Positions 17,583 through 27,140 of a DNA stretch of 64,000 nucleotides are shown here, one piece after another. Numbering within the stretch: position 1 is the first letter of the stretch; every line of letters starts with the position of its first letter. Location: positions 2,542,001 through 2,606,000 of the forward strand of contig OZ253953.1 of NCBI GenBank assembly GCA_965267335.1. The letters are read 5' to 3'. The translations under genes were made by a program, and so were the position numbers. The notes under the pieces are model-generated. The model saw only the letters and a program-made list of their open reading frames with translations. It had not been told where the DNA came from and did not search any database. The stretch comes from G965267335 sp965267335. GTDB lineage: Bacteria; Bacteroidota; Bacteroidia; Cytophagales; JAAEPT01.

Positions 17583-19799
17583 ATGAATCAATCACTTATG
17601 AAGGAAGCGAAAGCTTTTGTTGTAGCAGGTACTTTTTGTTTATTGGCCTCTGCAAATTTGTTCGCTCAACATTCGGCTGCCAGAATGTGGAATGAAGCAC
17701 TTCTGGACGGTATTCGTAACGATTACGCGAGGCCAACAGTACACGCCCGAAATCTTTTTCACACCTCAATAGCCATGTGGGATGCCTGGTCTGCCTACGA
17801 TGATAATTCTGATACCTATCTTCTTGGCAAAACTGTCAATGGTTACAACTGTCCTTTCACAGGAGTAAGTACACCCGCAGATTTAGATAGCGCGCGTTCA
17901 GAGGCAATAAGCTTTGCGGTTTACCGAATTATGTTAGATCGCTTTTCGAGTTCACCCGGTGTCGATTCCATTATGCATGATATTAATGAGCTCATGCTTT
18001 CTATGGGCTATGACACCAGTTATACAAGTACAAATTACCAATCAGATACCGCAGCGGCATTGGGAAATTATTTGGCTGAACAAATTCTGGCTTACGGAGA
18101 TACTGATAATTCGAATGAGGCAAATGATTATGCCAACTTACACTACAGCCCTGTGAATGATGCTTTAGTGACTAAGTTTGATGGAAACCCGGACATTGAG
18201 GACCCAAACAGGTGGCAACCTTTAACATTAGATGTGTTTATTGATCAGGGTGGTAATCCGATTCCGCATACTACTCCAGATTTCTTAAGTCCGGAATGGG
18301 GACAGGTTTTTGCTTTTGCATTAACTGGAGCAGATTTAACCGTTTACAACAGAGATTCTTATGATTATTGGGTATACCATGACCCGGGAGCACCTCCATA
18401 TATTGATACCGTAAACGGAGGAGCCGAAACAGATGAATATAAATGGGGCTTTAGTTTGGTTTCGTTATGGTCCAGTCATCTTGATCCTACGGATGGGGTG
18501 AATATTGACATTTCACCGGCAAGCATCGGTAATATTACCAATTATCCTCAATCCTTCTATGACTATAGTGATTTCTATGACTTGGAAGAAGGCGGAGACC
18601 CAAGTCCTGGTCACCCTTATAACCCTACTAACGGACAACCGTATGACCCTCAGATTATTCCGCGGGGGGACTATGGTAGAGTGCTGGCTGAATTTTGGGC
18701 CGATGGCCCTGATTCTGAGACTCCTCCGGGCCATTGGTTTACTATACTCAATTATGTAAGCGACCACGCCCAATTCACCAAACGGTATAGAGGAAAAGGT
18801 GATATTCTCGATGATCTTGAGTGGGATGTAAAGGCATATTTTACACTGGCAGGAGCCATGCATGATGCAGCCGTTACCGCATGGGGTGTAAAGGGATGGT
18901 ATGATTATTTAAGACCTATTTCAGCCATCAGATATATGGGAGATAAAGGGCAGTGTTCGAATGACACCCTTCCCAATTACCACGTGGCTGGCCTGCCTTT
19001 GATACCAGGTTATATTGAATTGGTAGACTCCAATGATGCCCTGGTAGGTGGTTCATATGAGAATCTCAATAAGATTAAATTATATGCATGGAGAGGACCT
19101 GATTACATATCGGATCCAGAAACAGACATGGCGGGTGTAGGTTGGATACTATCTGAAGACTGGTGGCCATATCAGCGTCCTACATTTGTAACTCCACCTT
19201 TTGCAGGCTACGTTTCCGGACATTCAACTTATTCGAGGGCAGCGGCCGAAGTTATGACATTATTAACAGGAGATGCCTTTTTCCCGGGAGGTATGGGGGA
19301 GTTTCTGGCACCTCAAAACGAGTTTCTTGTATTTGAGGAAGGCCCAAGTGTAGATGTAACCCTTCAATGGGCAACGTATCGTGACGCATCTGATCAATGT
19401 AGTCTTTCCAGAATATGGGGAGGTATTCACCCTCCGGCCGATGATATTCCTGGTAGAATGATGGGAATTGATATAGGGGTTGATGCTTTTTTCCTGGCCA
19501 AAACCTACTTTGAAGGAGGTATAACGTCAACAGACTTTATCGATGAGTCTTTAGAGAGTTCGCTGTACCCTAACTTCATTGCGTCAGGCGAAACCGTTAA
19601 TCTTGAATTTGCTCTTCCTGTTTATGAGGGTGCATTACATATTCATTCACTGGAAGGAAAAGAGGTCTATTCTACAGATCTTGACGGACAAGGTAGAACA
19701 TTATTAAGCCTGAAGGTAAATAATGTAAATCCGGGTATTTATATTCTTTCCGGATTGGTTGATGGGAAGTTGGTTAATCATAAGTTAGTTGTCCATTAG
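17583..19799 (+). CDS. Vanadium-dependent haloperoxidase/PAP2-like secreted enzyme with T9SS sorting domain
   Basis: 738 residues from the ATG at 17583 (signal peptide ending SANLFAQ); a GTG 69 bases upstream is less likely. The three acid phosphatase/vanadium haloperoxidase motifs are intact: K-x6-RP (KGWYDYLRP), the SGHS motif (GYVSGHSTYSR) and SR-x5-H (SRIWGGIHPPADD). Haloperoxidases bind vanadate with these residues and oxidise halides with peroxide; related PAP2 proteins are phosphatases, so the reaction is not settled. The last ~75 residues (LYPNFIASGE... to NHKLVVH) are a T9SS type A sorting domain, indicating surface or extracellular location. Slightly shorter conserved segments suggest a member of the larger, uncharacterised bacterial group. 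Confidence 0.8.
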   Translation: MNQSLMKEAKAFVVAGTFCLLASANLFAQHSAARMWNEALLDGIRNDYARPTVHARNLFHTSIAMWDAWSAYDDNSDTYLLGKTVNGYNCPFTGVSTPADLDSARSEAISFAVYRIMLDRFSSSPGVDSIMHDINELMLSMGYDTSYTSTNYQSDTAAALGNYLAEQILAYGDTDNSNEANDYANLHYSPVNDALVTKFDGNPDIEDPNRWQPLTLDVFIDQGGNPIPHTTPDFLSPEWGQVFAFALTGADLTVYNRDSYDYWVYHDPGAPPYIDTVNGGAETDEYKWGFSLVSLWSSHLDPTDGVNIDISPASIGNITNYPQSFYDYSDFYDLEEGGDPSPGHPYNPTNGQPYDPQIIPRGDYGRVLAEFWADGPDSETPPGHWFTILNYVSDHAQFTKRYRGKGDILDDLEWDVKAYFTLAGAMHDAAVTAWGVKGWYDYLRPISAIRYMGDKGQCSNDTLPNYHVAGLPLIPGYIELVDSNDALVGGSYENLNKIKLYAWRGPDYISDPETDMAGVGWILSEDWWPYQRPTFVTPPFAGYVSGHSTYSRAAAEVMTLLTGDAFFPGGMGEFLAPQNEFLVFEEGPSVDVTLQWATYRDASDQCSLSRIWGGIHPPADDIPGRMMGIDIGVDAFFLAKTYFEGGITSTDFIDESLESSLYPNFIASGETVNLEFALPVYEGALHIHSLEGKEVYSTDLDGQGRTLLSLKVNNVNPGIYILSGLVDGKLVNHKLVVH

Positions 19800-19818
19800 G
19801 AAATAATCTACTCATTAA

Positions 19819-20324
19819 GTGAATTGGTATGAACTCACCGCAAAGGAAGTAAATCTTTCTGAACCGGAAGAGGCTAAGCTATCTGGAAGCTTAAGTTCCT
19901 GGAGGTCCAAAACCAAGATCAGAAATTATATTTTCGGAGTATATCTTGGGGTTATTATTGTTATTGGTTCTTTGTTTCATCTGGTAAATGGTGGCCTATA
20001 GCTCTTTTTTTAACAATGGTTATATCTCTGCTATTATTGGCTCCATTGATAATAATTTCAGCTCGGTTTAGTAATCAAAATGCTCGAATTGAAGAGCTCA
20101 TTAAAAAGAGAAGAAAATTAGTTTTTAGGTCTACGGTAACAGAAAAAGGGCAGTTGTATGGAAGGGCCGAGGTCAACTATGTCAAGCTTGAAAAAAGTAG
20201 AGGACAAAAATTTTTTATTTCGATGAGTGATTACGTAAGATTAAGAGAAGGGGATCAAGTGGAGATTCATACCATACCTAAGGTAGTTACTTTTGAAGTT
20301 AACGTAACCATGTCGGAAGAATAA
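19819..20324 (+). pseudogene. Small two-helix membrane protein gene, apparently split by a frameshift
   Basis: Two overlapping-purpose frames are present. The first, from GTG 19819 to the stop at 20001, encodes 60 residues with one membrane helix (YIFGVYLGVIIVIGSLF). The second frame has its first ATG at 20016 and ends at 20324 (102 residues). It is open upstream of that ATG and there reads SGKWWPIALFLT, which completes a second membrane helix. Its cytoplasmic part is RIEELIKKRRKLVFRSTVTEKG... Adding one base near 19980 would fuse the two into a single protein of about 167 residues with two adjacent helices. Alternatively they are two coupled small genes. Function unknown. Confidence 0.5.
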
Positions 20325-20392
20325 ACGGTCCTAATTCTAAGATTTTTCGTATATTCATCTAACCACCAAAGACTTACTTATTCAACGTTACA

Positions 20393-22429
20393 ATGAAGAA
20401 CTACTTATTCGCAGCGCTGTGCCTTTTCTGTTTTCTCAAATCATATTCTCAAACTATAGATGCATCCCGTAGGGTTGACTGGAGTATAGCAGGTGTGGAA
20501 GGAGGGATCCCTTGTGTCACCGATGAAACCAAAATATTCAATATAATGGACTATGGAGGAACCAACGATGGTTCAGCCGATAATTATACTGCTATCCAAA
20601 ATGCTATCTCAGCAGCAGATGCTTCAGGTTTAACTCCAAGAGTTATTTACTTTCCTGAAGGAGAATATCTGGTGAATACGAGCGTACGTGTTCCTGATAA
20701 TACCATAATAAGGGGTGATGGCTATGATAAAACAAAATTCACCTTTGACTTAGGTGGAGTAGCCGAGCCGTGCTTCGACACTCCAATCTGGGATTGGGGT
20801 GATTATGTTGATGTGACCAGCGGTTATTCTAAGGGCAGTACAAGCATTGTTGTAACTGATGGGTCCCAGTTTACCGTAGGAGAGTGGATTGAAATTGAAG
20901 AAGACAACAATGCCACGCTGATGTATACTGATCCGACCTGGGATCAGACATGGGCCGAATATTCCAAAGGACAATTCATGCGAGTCACCGACATATCCGG
21001 TAATACAATTACTTTTGATCGGCCATTAAAGACGGATTATACAGCGACTCAGCACATACGTGCAAGAAGAGGCCGATTGTCTGAGTATATCGGCTTTGAA
21101 AATTTCTACATCACACGTCCCAACACAGGAGATAGCTATACGTTCTTTCTTAAGAATACTTCAAATGCGTGGATTAGAGGTGTGTATAGCTGGCGTACTA
21201 ATAAAGCTCATGTCTGGACTTCAAGGTGCGTTAATTTTGAAATAAGAGGATGTTATTTCGAGCGCTCTTTTGACTATGGGGGTGGCGGACATGGTTATGG
21301 GATTTCAGTTGGATATCACTCGCATGATGGATTGATAGAGAATAATATTTTCAACCGCTTAAGACACCACATGATTATCGCCAAAGGAGCTTCCGGTTGT
21401 GTATTTGGATATAATTATTCCTTCGACAGGGTACAAGGGAGCGATACGAATAACTTGAACCAGGGTTGGATTCCCCCGGATATCTCTATCCATGGTCATT
21501 GGTCATACATGAACTTATTCGAAGGTAATGTATCTCAAGAGATTCATAGTGCCGATTACTGGGGACCTTCAGGACCCGGAACTACTTTTTTTAGAAATCA
21601 TCTGGAAGCTGTAGAGGGAATAATGCTCGATGATGGTTCCGTGGATCAGAATGTGGTGGGTAACGAATTAATGTTAGGCACTATTAACGAGGATGCTTCC
21701 GTATCCGGAACGTTTAGCCACGGAAATAACGAGGGAGGAAGCATTACATGGGATGGAAGCTCAGGGTCCAATAACCTGATTGATTCCTATTACTTGACTG
21801 GAAAACCGGCATGGTGGGGTTCTGACAATTGGCCTTCGATCGGTCCTGAGTTTACCATTGGTTCCGGTTCGAATCCAGCTAAAGATCGCTGGGATAATGG
21901 TGAACCGTTAGCCTTAACTTATTGTGAGGACTGTAATGGAGATGTTGGAGGTACGGCTTATACGGATAACTGTAGTGACTGTGTAGGAGGTAATACTGGA
22001 GAAGTAGAGTGCACTCAAGACTGTAATGGGGATTGGGGCGGTTCCGCTTATACAGATAACTGTAGTGATTGTGTAGGAGGCAATACAGGAGAAGTAGAGT
22101 GTGTACAAGATTGCAACGGAGATTGGGGAGGAAGCGCTGCTGTTGATAACTGTAGTGTTTGCTCCGGAGGAAATACAGGAGTGGCTGTCGATGAATGTCT
22201 TACAAACCTAAATACAGTAGGGGGGGATAATAAAATCAAAGTCTATCCAAATCCAGGTTCCGAGATAATTCATATACAGTCAACAACTTCGCACGACTGG
22301 CGATTGTATGATTCATTGGGTCAATTGATTATGAAAGGTACGTCTGAAAGTTTTAGTATTGCAAATTTACCAATCGGGGTCTACGTACTTAAAATATCCG
22401 GTCAATCAATCTCGATTATCAAACAATAG
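20393..22429 (+). CDS. Secreted right-handed beta-helix enzyme-like protein with T9SS sorting domain
   Basis: 678 residues, signal peptide ending LKSYSQ. Residues ~45-510 form a pectate-lyase-3/GH55-like beta-helix, starting FNIMDYGGTNDG (the usual D-Y-G-A-x-x-D-G entry) and continuing with YFPEGEYLVNTSVRVPDNTIIRGDG-type turns and repeated N-x-F/Y coils. Such proteins are lyases, hydrolases or epimerases acting on acidic polysaccharides; the exact activity cannot be told. Three 30-residue DCNGD-W-GG repeats follow, then a ~70-residue T9SS type A domain (YPNPGSE...). It precedes the GH9 gene by ~100 bases on the same strand. It resembles the N-terminal half of the protein at 55638-58931. Confidence 0.8.
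   Translation: MKNYLFAALCLFCFLKSYSQTIDASRRVDWSIAGVEGGIPCVTDETKIFNIMDYGGTNDGSADNYTAIQNAISAADASGLTPRVIYFPEGEYLVNTSVRVPDNTIIRGDGYDKTKFTFDLGGVAEPCFDTPIWDWGDYVDVTSGYSKGSTSIVVTDGSQFTVGEWIEIEEDNNATLMYTDPTWDQTWAEYSKGQFMRVTDISGNTITFDRPLKTDYTATQHIRARRGRLSEYIGFENFYITRPNTGDSYTFFLKNTSNAWIRGVYSWRTNKAHVWTSRCVNFEIRGCYFERSFDYGGGGHGYGISVGYHSHDGLIENNIFNRLRHHMIIAKGASGCVFGYNYSFDRVQGSDTNNLNQGWIPPDISIHGHWSYMNLFEGNVSQEIHSADYWGPSGPGTTFFRNHLEAVEGIMLDDGSVDQNVVGNELMLGTINEDASVSGTFSHGNNEGGSITWDGSSGSNNLIDSYYLTGKPAWWGSDNWPSIGPEFTIGSGSNPAKDRWDNGEPLALTYCEDCNGDVGGTAYTDNCSDCVGGNTGEVECTQDCNGDWGGSAYTDNCSDCVGGNTGEVECVQDCNGDWGGSAAVDNCSVCSGGNTGVAVDECLTNLNTVGGDNKIKVYPNPGSEIIHIQSTTSHDWRLYDSLGQLIMKGTSESFSIANLPIGVYVLKISGQSISIIKQ
21929..22198 (+). 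repeat. Three 90-bp tandem repeats encoding Cys/Asp-rich linker units
   Basis: Units start at 21929, 22019 and 22109, 90 bp apart, each coding for DCNGDxGGxAxxDNCxxCxGG followed by NTG and a variable tail. The same unit occurs in three other genes of the window. Confidence 0.9.
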
Positions 22430-22466
22430 ATTCTTTGTTTAGTGTAAAAAAATAATAAAAAAGTAC

Positions 22467-22474
22467 TATATTTG
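22467..22474 (+). promoter_or_regulatory. Bacteroidota -7 promoter element
   Basis: TATATTTG matches TAnnTTTG, 53 bases upstream of the GH9 start, after an A-rich stretch. A well-spaced -33 element is not obvious. Confidence 0.4.
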
Positions 22475-22526
22475 TATAACCGAAGATCAAGCCTCCCTAC
22501 AACTACGAACCGCTTAAAGGATATAC

Positions 22527-25500
22527 ATGATGAAGACCACTTTTGCTATTGTTGGGGCTTTACTAGTCTCTATTTACAGTTTTGCCGGGCCGGCAGTTAC
22601 TACCGATTTTATACATATTGATCAATTTGGATATCGCACCGGGGATACCAAGGTCGCTGTAATTAGCGATCCCCAAACGGGTTATAATTCTGGTGATGCT
22701 TTTACACCAGGGACCACCTACGAAGTAAGGCGTTCATCGGATGATGCAACGGTATATTCAGGTAGTATTACACAGTGGAATGGTGGATCTACTCATGGTA
22801 ACTCTGGTGATCGGGGCTGGTGGTTTGATTTTTCCTCAGTAACCACAGAAGGGACATATTACATTTATGATGTTTCGAACGCAGTAGGTTCCTACGAATT
22901 TGATATTCGAGATGATATCTATAATGAAATCCTCAAGGCTTCTGTCAGAATGTTTTATCACAATCGGTGTGGAATCGAACATAATGCAACTCATGCAGGG
23001 GCAAATTGGTCTGACGCCATTTCTTTCCAGCAGGAAGAGTTTACAATGGAATTTGGTAACTCAAGTAACACCAAGGATTTACGTGGGGGGTGGTTCGATG
23101 CAGGAGATTACAATAAGTATGTGACCTTTCTTCAAAACACCATAAATGACTTGTTAGATGCCTACGAGCGAAATCCTCTTGTTTTTGGTGATGATTATAA
23201 CATACCGGAATCCGGTAATGGAATTCCGGATATCATTGATGAAATAAAGTATGAACTGGATTGGGTGAAAAAAATGCAGGATGTTGATGGTGGTGTGATC
23301 ATTAAAATGGGAAATATTGATTATACCAATACCAGCCCTCCTAGTTCCGATAACAGTGATCGCTACTTCGGTCCTAAGTGTAGTTCTTCAACTATTACTA
23401 CGGCCAGTATTTTCGCGCATGCGGCATTAGTATTTAGTCAGTTTCCATCACTTAGCTCATACGCCTCAGATTTGGAGCAGAGGGCTATTGATGCCTGGGA
23501 CTGGTACCATGCTAATCCAAAAAGTGATGCCTGCGACTTGGGTGATATTAAGTCGGGGGATGCAGACAGAAGTATTGGTGACCAAAATGAAATAGCGGTA
23601 GTTGCTGCGGTATATTTGTGGGAATTGACTGGTAATTCAACCTATGATGATTTTGTAAAGAATAACTATTCATCAGTTGAACAAATGAATATTGGGTACT
23701 GGGGCCCTTATAAAACGGATAGAGAAGATGCTCTTTTAAGATACACTACCTTGCCTGGTGCCGATGGTACGGTGACCAATGCGATTATCAACGAATTTGA
23801 AGGAGAGTTATCATCCCGGGCTTATCTTGGGTATAGAGATAATGATGACCTCTATCGCGCCCATATGGAAGCCAGTATGTATCACTGGGGTAGCAATAGT
23901 GTGGCATCCAAGGTTGGTAATTTAAATATGAATGCGGCCGTTTACGGAGTTGATGCTCTAAACCAGTCCAATTACGAACAGAAGGCACTTGAAATGGTTC
24001 ACTATATTCATGGTGTTAATCCTCAGAACATGGTTTATCTTTCCAATATGTATTCTTATGGAGCAGAGAACTCCGCTAATGAGATGTATCATACCTGGTT
24101 TGGGGATGGAACGGTGTATGATAATGCATTAACATCTTCGAATGGACCTGCTCCAGGCTTTCTCACAGGAGGGCCTAATTCAAGCTACGGAGGAAACCAA
24201 GCCAACATAGCGGGTCAACCAGGAATGAAGGCCTATCGGGATTGGAATTCAGGGTGGCCGGAAAATTCATGGGAGGTCACCGAACCAGCCATTTATTATC
24301 AGGCTGCCTTTGTGAAAATGTTGGCTCCTTTTGCTGGTCAAGCAGGTCCAAGCTGTGAGAGTCCTGATCTTGGTGCGGATCAGAGTATTTGTGGACAATC
24401 AAGTATTAGTTTAAATACAGGTCTTGGAACTACTGGTCGAACTTTTACCTGGACTAAGGATGGAAGTTCAATAGGTGGTAATACCACTAGCCTAACGATA
24501 ACCGAAGGGGGTACCTATGTTGTTTCCGTTGATTCTTCTGGTTGCGTACGCACAGATGAAGTGGTTATTTCTGATCAGCTACTTCCTGATTTGGGGCCTG
24601 ATGTTGATCTATGTTCACCTTCGGAAGTGACTTTGGATGCTGTTGATAATGGTGCGGGTTATTCATATTCCTGGGAAAAGGATGGTGTGACCATCGCTGG
24701 AGAAACATCCCAAACATTATTAGTTGGTGAAGCGGGCACATATACGGTGACTATTTCAGCCTCCGGGTGTTCAGACACCAGTGATGAAATCGTTGTCACT
24801 TCATCCTTACTCGATGTAACAGGTGATACTATTTGTTCCAGCGGTACAGCAAACCTTTCAGTTGCCGGTGGAGGATCATATGAATGGTACAATGTTGCGA
24901 CAAATGGCTCCTCTCTCGCGAGTGGATCGAGTTACAGTCCGTCCATTGCTTCATCAACAACTTTCTATGTCGAAGATGCAGGTGGTGTGTCAGAAACTTT
25001 TGGTGAAAGCACGCAATCCGGAACAGTATGGGGCTTGTCAGGTACTGATTTTGATGCTAGTGATAAGAAAATAAAAATTACCGTTTCACAATCAGTTACG
25101 CTTGATGCTGTATCCGTCTATGTTAATTCTGCAACGGAGGTCACCATAAATCTGACCAATGAGGCAGGTACAGTAGTGGAGCAGACCGCAACAGTTACTG
25201 GCCTCACTGCTGGAAAGCAAAGAATAGCTTTAAATTTTAGTATTGACCCGGGAGTCTATTTGCTTGACGCGAGCGGAACCAATGGGTATTTGGATTATCA
25301 GGCAGATAATGCAAGTTTTCCATATTCGGACGCTTCTGGTACTATAATCCAGTTTGAAAATAATGAAGGATGGGCTTCAGGGTGGTATGGTCTTTTTTAT
25401 GACTGGGAGATAAGTGTAGGTAATAGCTGTGACAGGACACCGGTTTATGCGGTAATTGATGCAGGACATCCGTCATGTACTTGTCCAGATTCTGATTCGG

Positions 25501-26780
25501 ATGGAGTAGATGATTGTAGTGATGGATGCCCGTCAGACCCGAATAAGATCGCTGTAGGAACTTGTGGCTGTGGAGTAGCCGATACTGATAGTGATTCAGA
25601 TGGCACACCGGATTGTAGTGATGGATGCCCGTCAGACCCGAATAAGATCGCTGTAGGAACTTGTGGCTGTGGAGTAGCCGATACTGATAGTGATTCAGAT
25701 GGCACACCGGATTGTAATGATGCTTGTCCATCAGACCCTAACAAAATCGCAGCAGGAACCTGTGGTTGTGGAGTAGCCGATACTGATAGTGATTCAGATG
25801 GCACACCGGATTGTAATGATGCTTGTCCATCAGACCCGAATAAGATCGCAGCAGGAACTTGTGGTTGTGGAGTAGCCGATACTGATAGCGACTCAGATGG
25901 TACACCAGATTGTAATGATGCCTGTCCATCAGACCCGAATAAAATCGCAGCAGGAACCTGTGGTTGTGGAGTAGCGGATACTGATAGTGACTCAGATGGC
26001 ACACCGGATTGTAATGATGCCTGTCCATCAGACCCTAACAAAATCGCAGCAGGAACCTGTGGTTGTGGAGTAGCGGATACTGATAGTGACTCAGATGGCA
26101 CACCGGATTGTAATGATGCCTGTCCATCAGACCCGAATAAAATTGTAGCAGGAGCTTGTGGTTGTGGGGTAGCCGAAGGCACATGTACGGATTGCAACGG
26201 AGTTGTTGGTGGCACAGCATATATGGATAACTGCAGCAACTGTGTAGGAGGTAATACAGGAGAAGTAGAGTGTACTCAAGATTGTAATGGGGATTGGGGC
26301 GGTACAGCTTACACAGATAACTGTAGCGATTGTGTAGGAGGTAATACAGGAGAAGTAGAGTGTACCCAAGATTGTAATGGGGATTGGGGCGGTACAGCTT
26401 ATACAGATAACTGTAACGATTGTGTAGGAGGAAATACGGGAGAAGTGGAGTGTACCCAAGATTGCAATGGTGACTGGGGTGGTTCTGCGTCTGTTGATAA
26501 CTGCAGTGTTTGTTCCGGAGGAAATACAGGTGTGGCTGTTGATGAATGTCTAACTTCGCTTGATACTGATATGGTAAATGGAATTACGGTCTACCCGAAT
26601 CCAACCACTGGAATTGTACATATTCAGAATGCTCCTGATCAGTTGGATTGGAGACTTCTTGATGTATTCGGAAGAGAATTGCTATCAGGTTCAGGCTTGA
26701 CTATTGACTTGAACAACTTACCGGCCGGGTTGTATTCCTTGAGAATCAACTCAAAAGTAATAAGGCTAGAAAAACAATAG
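22527..26780 (+). CDS. GH9 family cellulase/endoglucanase with multi-domain tail and T9SS sorting domain
   Basis: 1417 residues, signal peptide ending SFAG. An N-terminal Ig-like domain (~22-115: FIHIDQFGYRTGD, typical of CelD_N) precedes the GH9 catalytic domain (~125-610). Catalytic candidates are Asp191 and Asp194 in GGWFDAGDYNKYV and Glu586 in WEVTEPAIYYQAAF. The HGVNPQNMVYLS segment also fits GH9. The tail has two Ig-like domains and a ~170-residue beta domain. Seven Asp/Cys-rich thrombospondin-3-like repeats, four DCNGD repeats and a T9SS type A domain (YPNPTTG...) follow. GH9 enzymes cut beta-1,4-glucan; mixed-linkage or other beta-glucans are also possible. It is exported to the surface or medium, and the calcium-binding type repeats probably form a rigid linker. 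Confidence 0.92.
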   Translation: MMKTTFAIVGALLVSIYSFAGPAVTTDFIHIDQFGYRTGDTKVAVISDPQTGYNSGDAFTPGTTYEVRRSSDDATVYSGSITQWNGGSTHGNSGDRGWWFDFSSVTTEGTYYIYDVSNAVGSYEFDIRDDIYNEILKASVRMFYHNRCGIEHNATHAGANWSDAISFQQEEFTMEFGNSSNTKDLRGGWFDAGDYNKYVTFLQNTINDLLDAYERNPLVFGDDYNIPESGNGIPDIIDEIKYELDWVKKMQDVDGGVIIKMGNIDYTNTSPPSSDNSDRYFGPKCSSSTITTASIFAHAALVFSQFPSLSSYASDLEQRAIDAWDWYHANPKSDACDLGDIKSGDADRSIGDQNEIAVVAAVYLWELTGNSTYDDFVKNNYSSVEQMNIGYWGPYKTDREDALLRYTTLPGADGTVTNAIINEFEGELSSRAYLGYRDNDDLYRAHMEASMYHWGSNSVASKVGNLNMNAAVYGVDALNQSNYEQKALEMVHYIHGVNPQNMVYLSNMYSYGAENSANEMYHTWFGDGTVYDNALTSSNGPAPGFLTGGPNSSYGGNQANIAGQPGMKAYRDWNSGWPENSWEVTEPAIYYQAAFVKMLAPFAGQAGPSCESPDLGADQSICGQSSISLNTGLGTTGRTFTWTKDGSSIGGNTTSLTITEGGTYVVSVDSSGCVRTDEVVISDQLLPDLGPDVDLCSPSEVTLDAVDNGAGYSYSWEKDGVTIAGETSQTLLVGEAGTYTVTISASGCSDTSDEIVVTSSLLDVTGDTICSSGTANLSVAGGGSYEWYNVATNGSSLASGSSYSPSIASSTTFYVEDAGGVSETFGESTQSGTVWGLSGTDFDASDKKIKITVSQSVTLDAVSVYVNSATEVTINLTNEAGTVVEQTATVTGLTAGKQRIALNFSIDPGVYLLDASGTNGYLDYQADNASFPYSDASGTIIQFENNEGWASGWYGLFYDWEISVGNSCDRTPVYAVIDAGHPSCTCPDSDSDGVDDCSDGCPSDPNKIAVGTCGCGVADTDSDSDGTPDCSDGCPSDPNKIAVGTCGCGVADTDSDSDGTPDCNDACPSDPNKIAAGTCGCGVADTDSDSDGTPDCNDACPSDPNKIAAGTCGCGVADTDSDSDGTPDCNDACPSDPNKIAAGTCGCGVADTDSDSDGTPDCNDACPSDPNKIAAGTCGCGVADTDSDSDGTPDCNDACPSDPNKIVAGACGCGVAEGTCTDCNGVVGGTAYMDNCSNCVGGNTGEVECTQDCNGDWGGTAYTDNCSDCVGGNTGEVECTQDCNGDWGGTAYTDNCNDCVGGNTGEVECTQDCNGDWGGSASVDNCSVCSGGNTGVAVDECLTSLDTDMVNGITVYPNPTTGIVHIQNAPDQLDWRLLDVFGRELLSGSGLTIDLNNLPAGLYSLRINSKVIRLEKQ
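25488..26174 (+). repeat. Tandem 99-bp repeats encoding thrombospondin-3-like calcium-binding units
   Basis: Six full 99-bp units start at 25581, 25680, 25779, 25878, 25977 and 26076, preceded by a partial unit from 25488. Each encodes DTDSDSDGTPDCNDACPSDP followed by NKI and a GTCGCGVA end. The DNA is nearly identical between units, pointing to recent expansion or gene conversion. The long open frames on the opposite strand are by-products of this repetition. Confidence 0.95.
26190..26549 (+). repeat. Four 90-bp tandem repeats encoding DCNGD linker units
   Basis: Units start at 26190, 26280, 26370 and 26460. DNA identity between neighbouring units is high, and they closely match the repeats at 21929-22198 in the upstream beta-helix gene. 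Confidence 0.93.
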
Positions 26781-26942
26781 ATGAATAACCTGTTCTGGGT
26801 ATTATTAAGCTCACCGGTTTTTATATTTGTGGTTTACAGGACTGTTCGTGCTGTTCGGAAAATACGAGCAGAAAATAAGAAGTACCTGGAGCAACAAAAT
26901 AAAATAAAGGAATTTGAATATAACCATCCTCCGGGGCGATGA
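26781..26942 (+). CDS. Small predicted single-pass membrane protein
   Basis: 53 residues, too short for many gene finders. The ATG directly abuts the stop codon of the GH9 gene. Residues 4-20 form a hydrophobic helix (LFWVLLSSPVFIFVVY), followed by a strongly basic, helix-prone tail (RTVRAVRKIRAENKKYLEQQ). The positive-inside pattern supports a real membrane peptide. Function unknown; it ends 14 bases before the first 140-bp repeat. Confidence 0.5.
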   Translation: MNNLFWVLLSSPVFIFVVYRTVRAVRKIRAENKKYLEQQNKIKEFEYNHPPGR

Positions 26943-26956
26943 GAGGACAATACCTT

Positions 26957-27096
26957 AACAGATTGCTTCAGTCGTGCCTCCTTCGCAATGACGGTTTCAG
27001 TATTAATGAACTACTGTCATTTGAAACCCAGACAAACAAAATGATGTCGTCATCACGAAGACCGCAGGGATGACGTGATCTGTTTTTATCAAAGCC
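26957..27096. repeat. 140-bp repeat, left copy of the pair flanking a GIY-YIG gene
   Basis: Identical to 27437-27576 except for four substitutions, exactly 480 bp away, same orientation. Each copy has imperfect terminal inverted repeats of the form CAGAT-N17-CTTCG-YRATGACG. Each end can fold into its own hairpin, ATTGC...GCAAT at the left and ATCAC...GTGAT at the right. An inner inverted pair, GGTTTCA...TGAAACC, is also present. Confidence 0.9.
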
Positions 27097-27140
27097 TCAT
27101 TTTAATAAACTTTCTGGTCGCAATTTCTTAAATTTCTTTT

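Noticed and set aside
19819..20324. Two normal independent small genes
   Set aside because: Kept as an alternative only; the second frame continues upstream of its ATG with a good membrane helix, which fits a single disrupted gene better.
25342..26459. Long open frames on the minus strand with His/Tyr- or Pro/Ser-rich repeats opposite the GH9 tail
   Set aside because: They are mirror images of the 99-bp and 90-bp coding repeats on the plus strand. They have no independent start context and a composition fully explained by the GH9 codons.
25488..26549. Regular DNA repeats that could be mistaken for a CRISPR array
   Set aside because: Units are 99 or 90 bp with no unique spacers, lie in frame inside a coding gene and encode known repeat folds. 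No cas genes are present.
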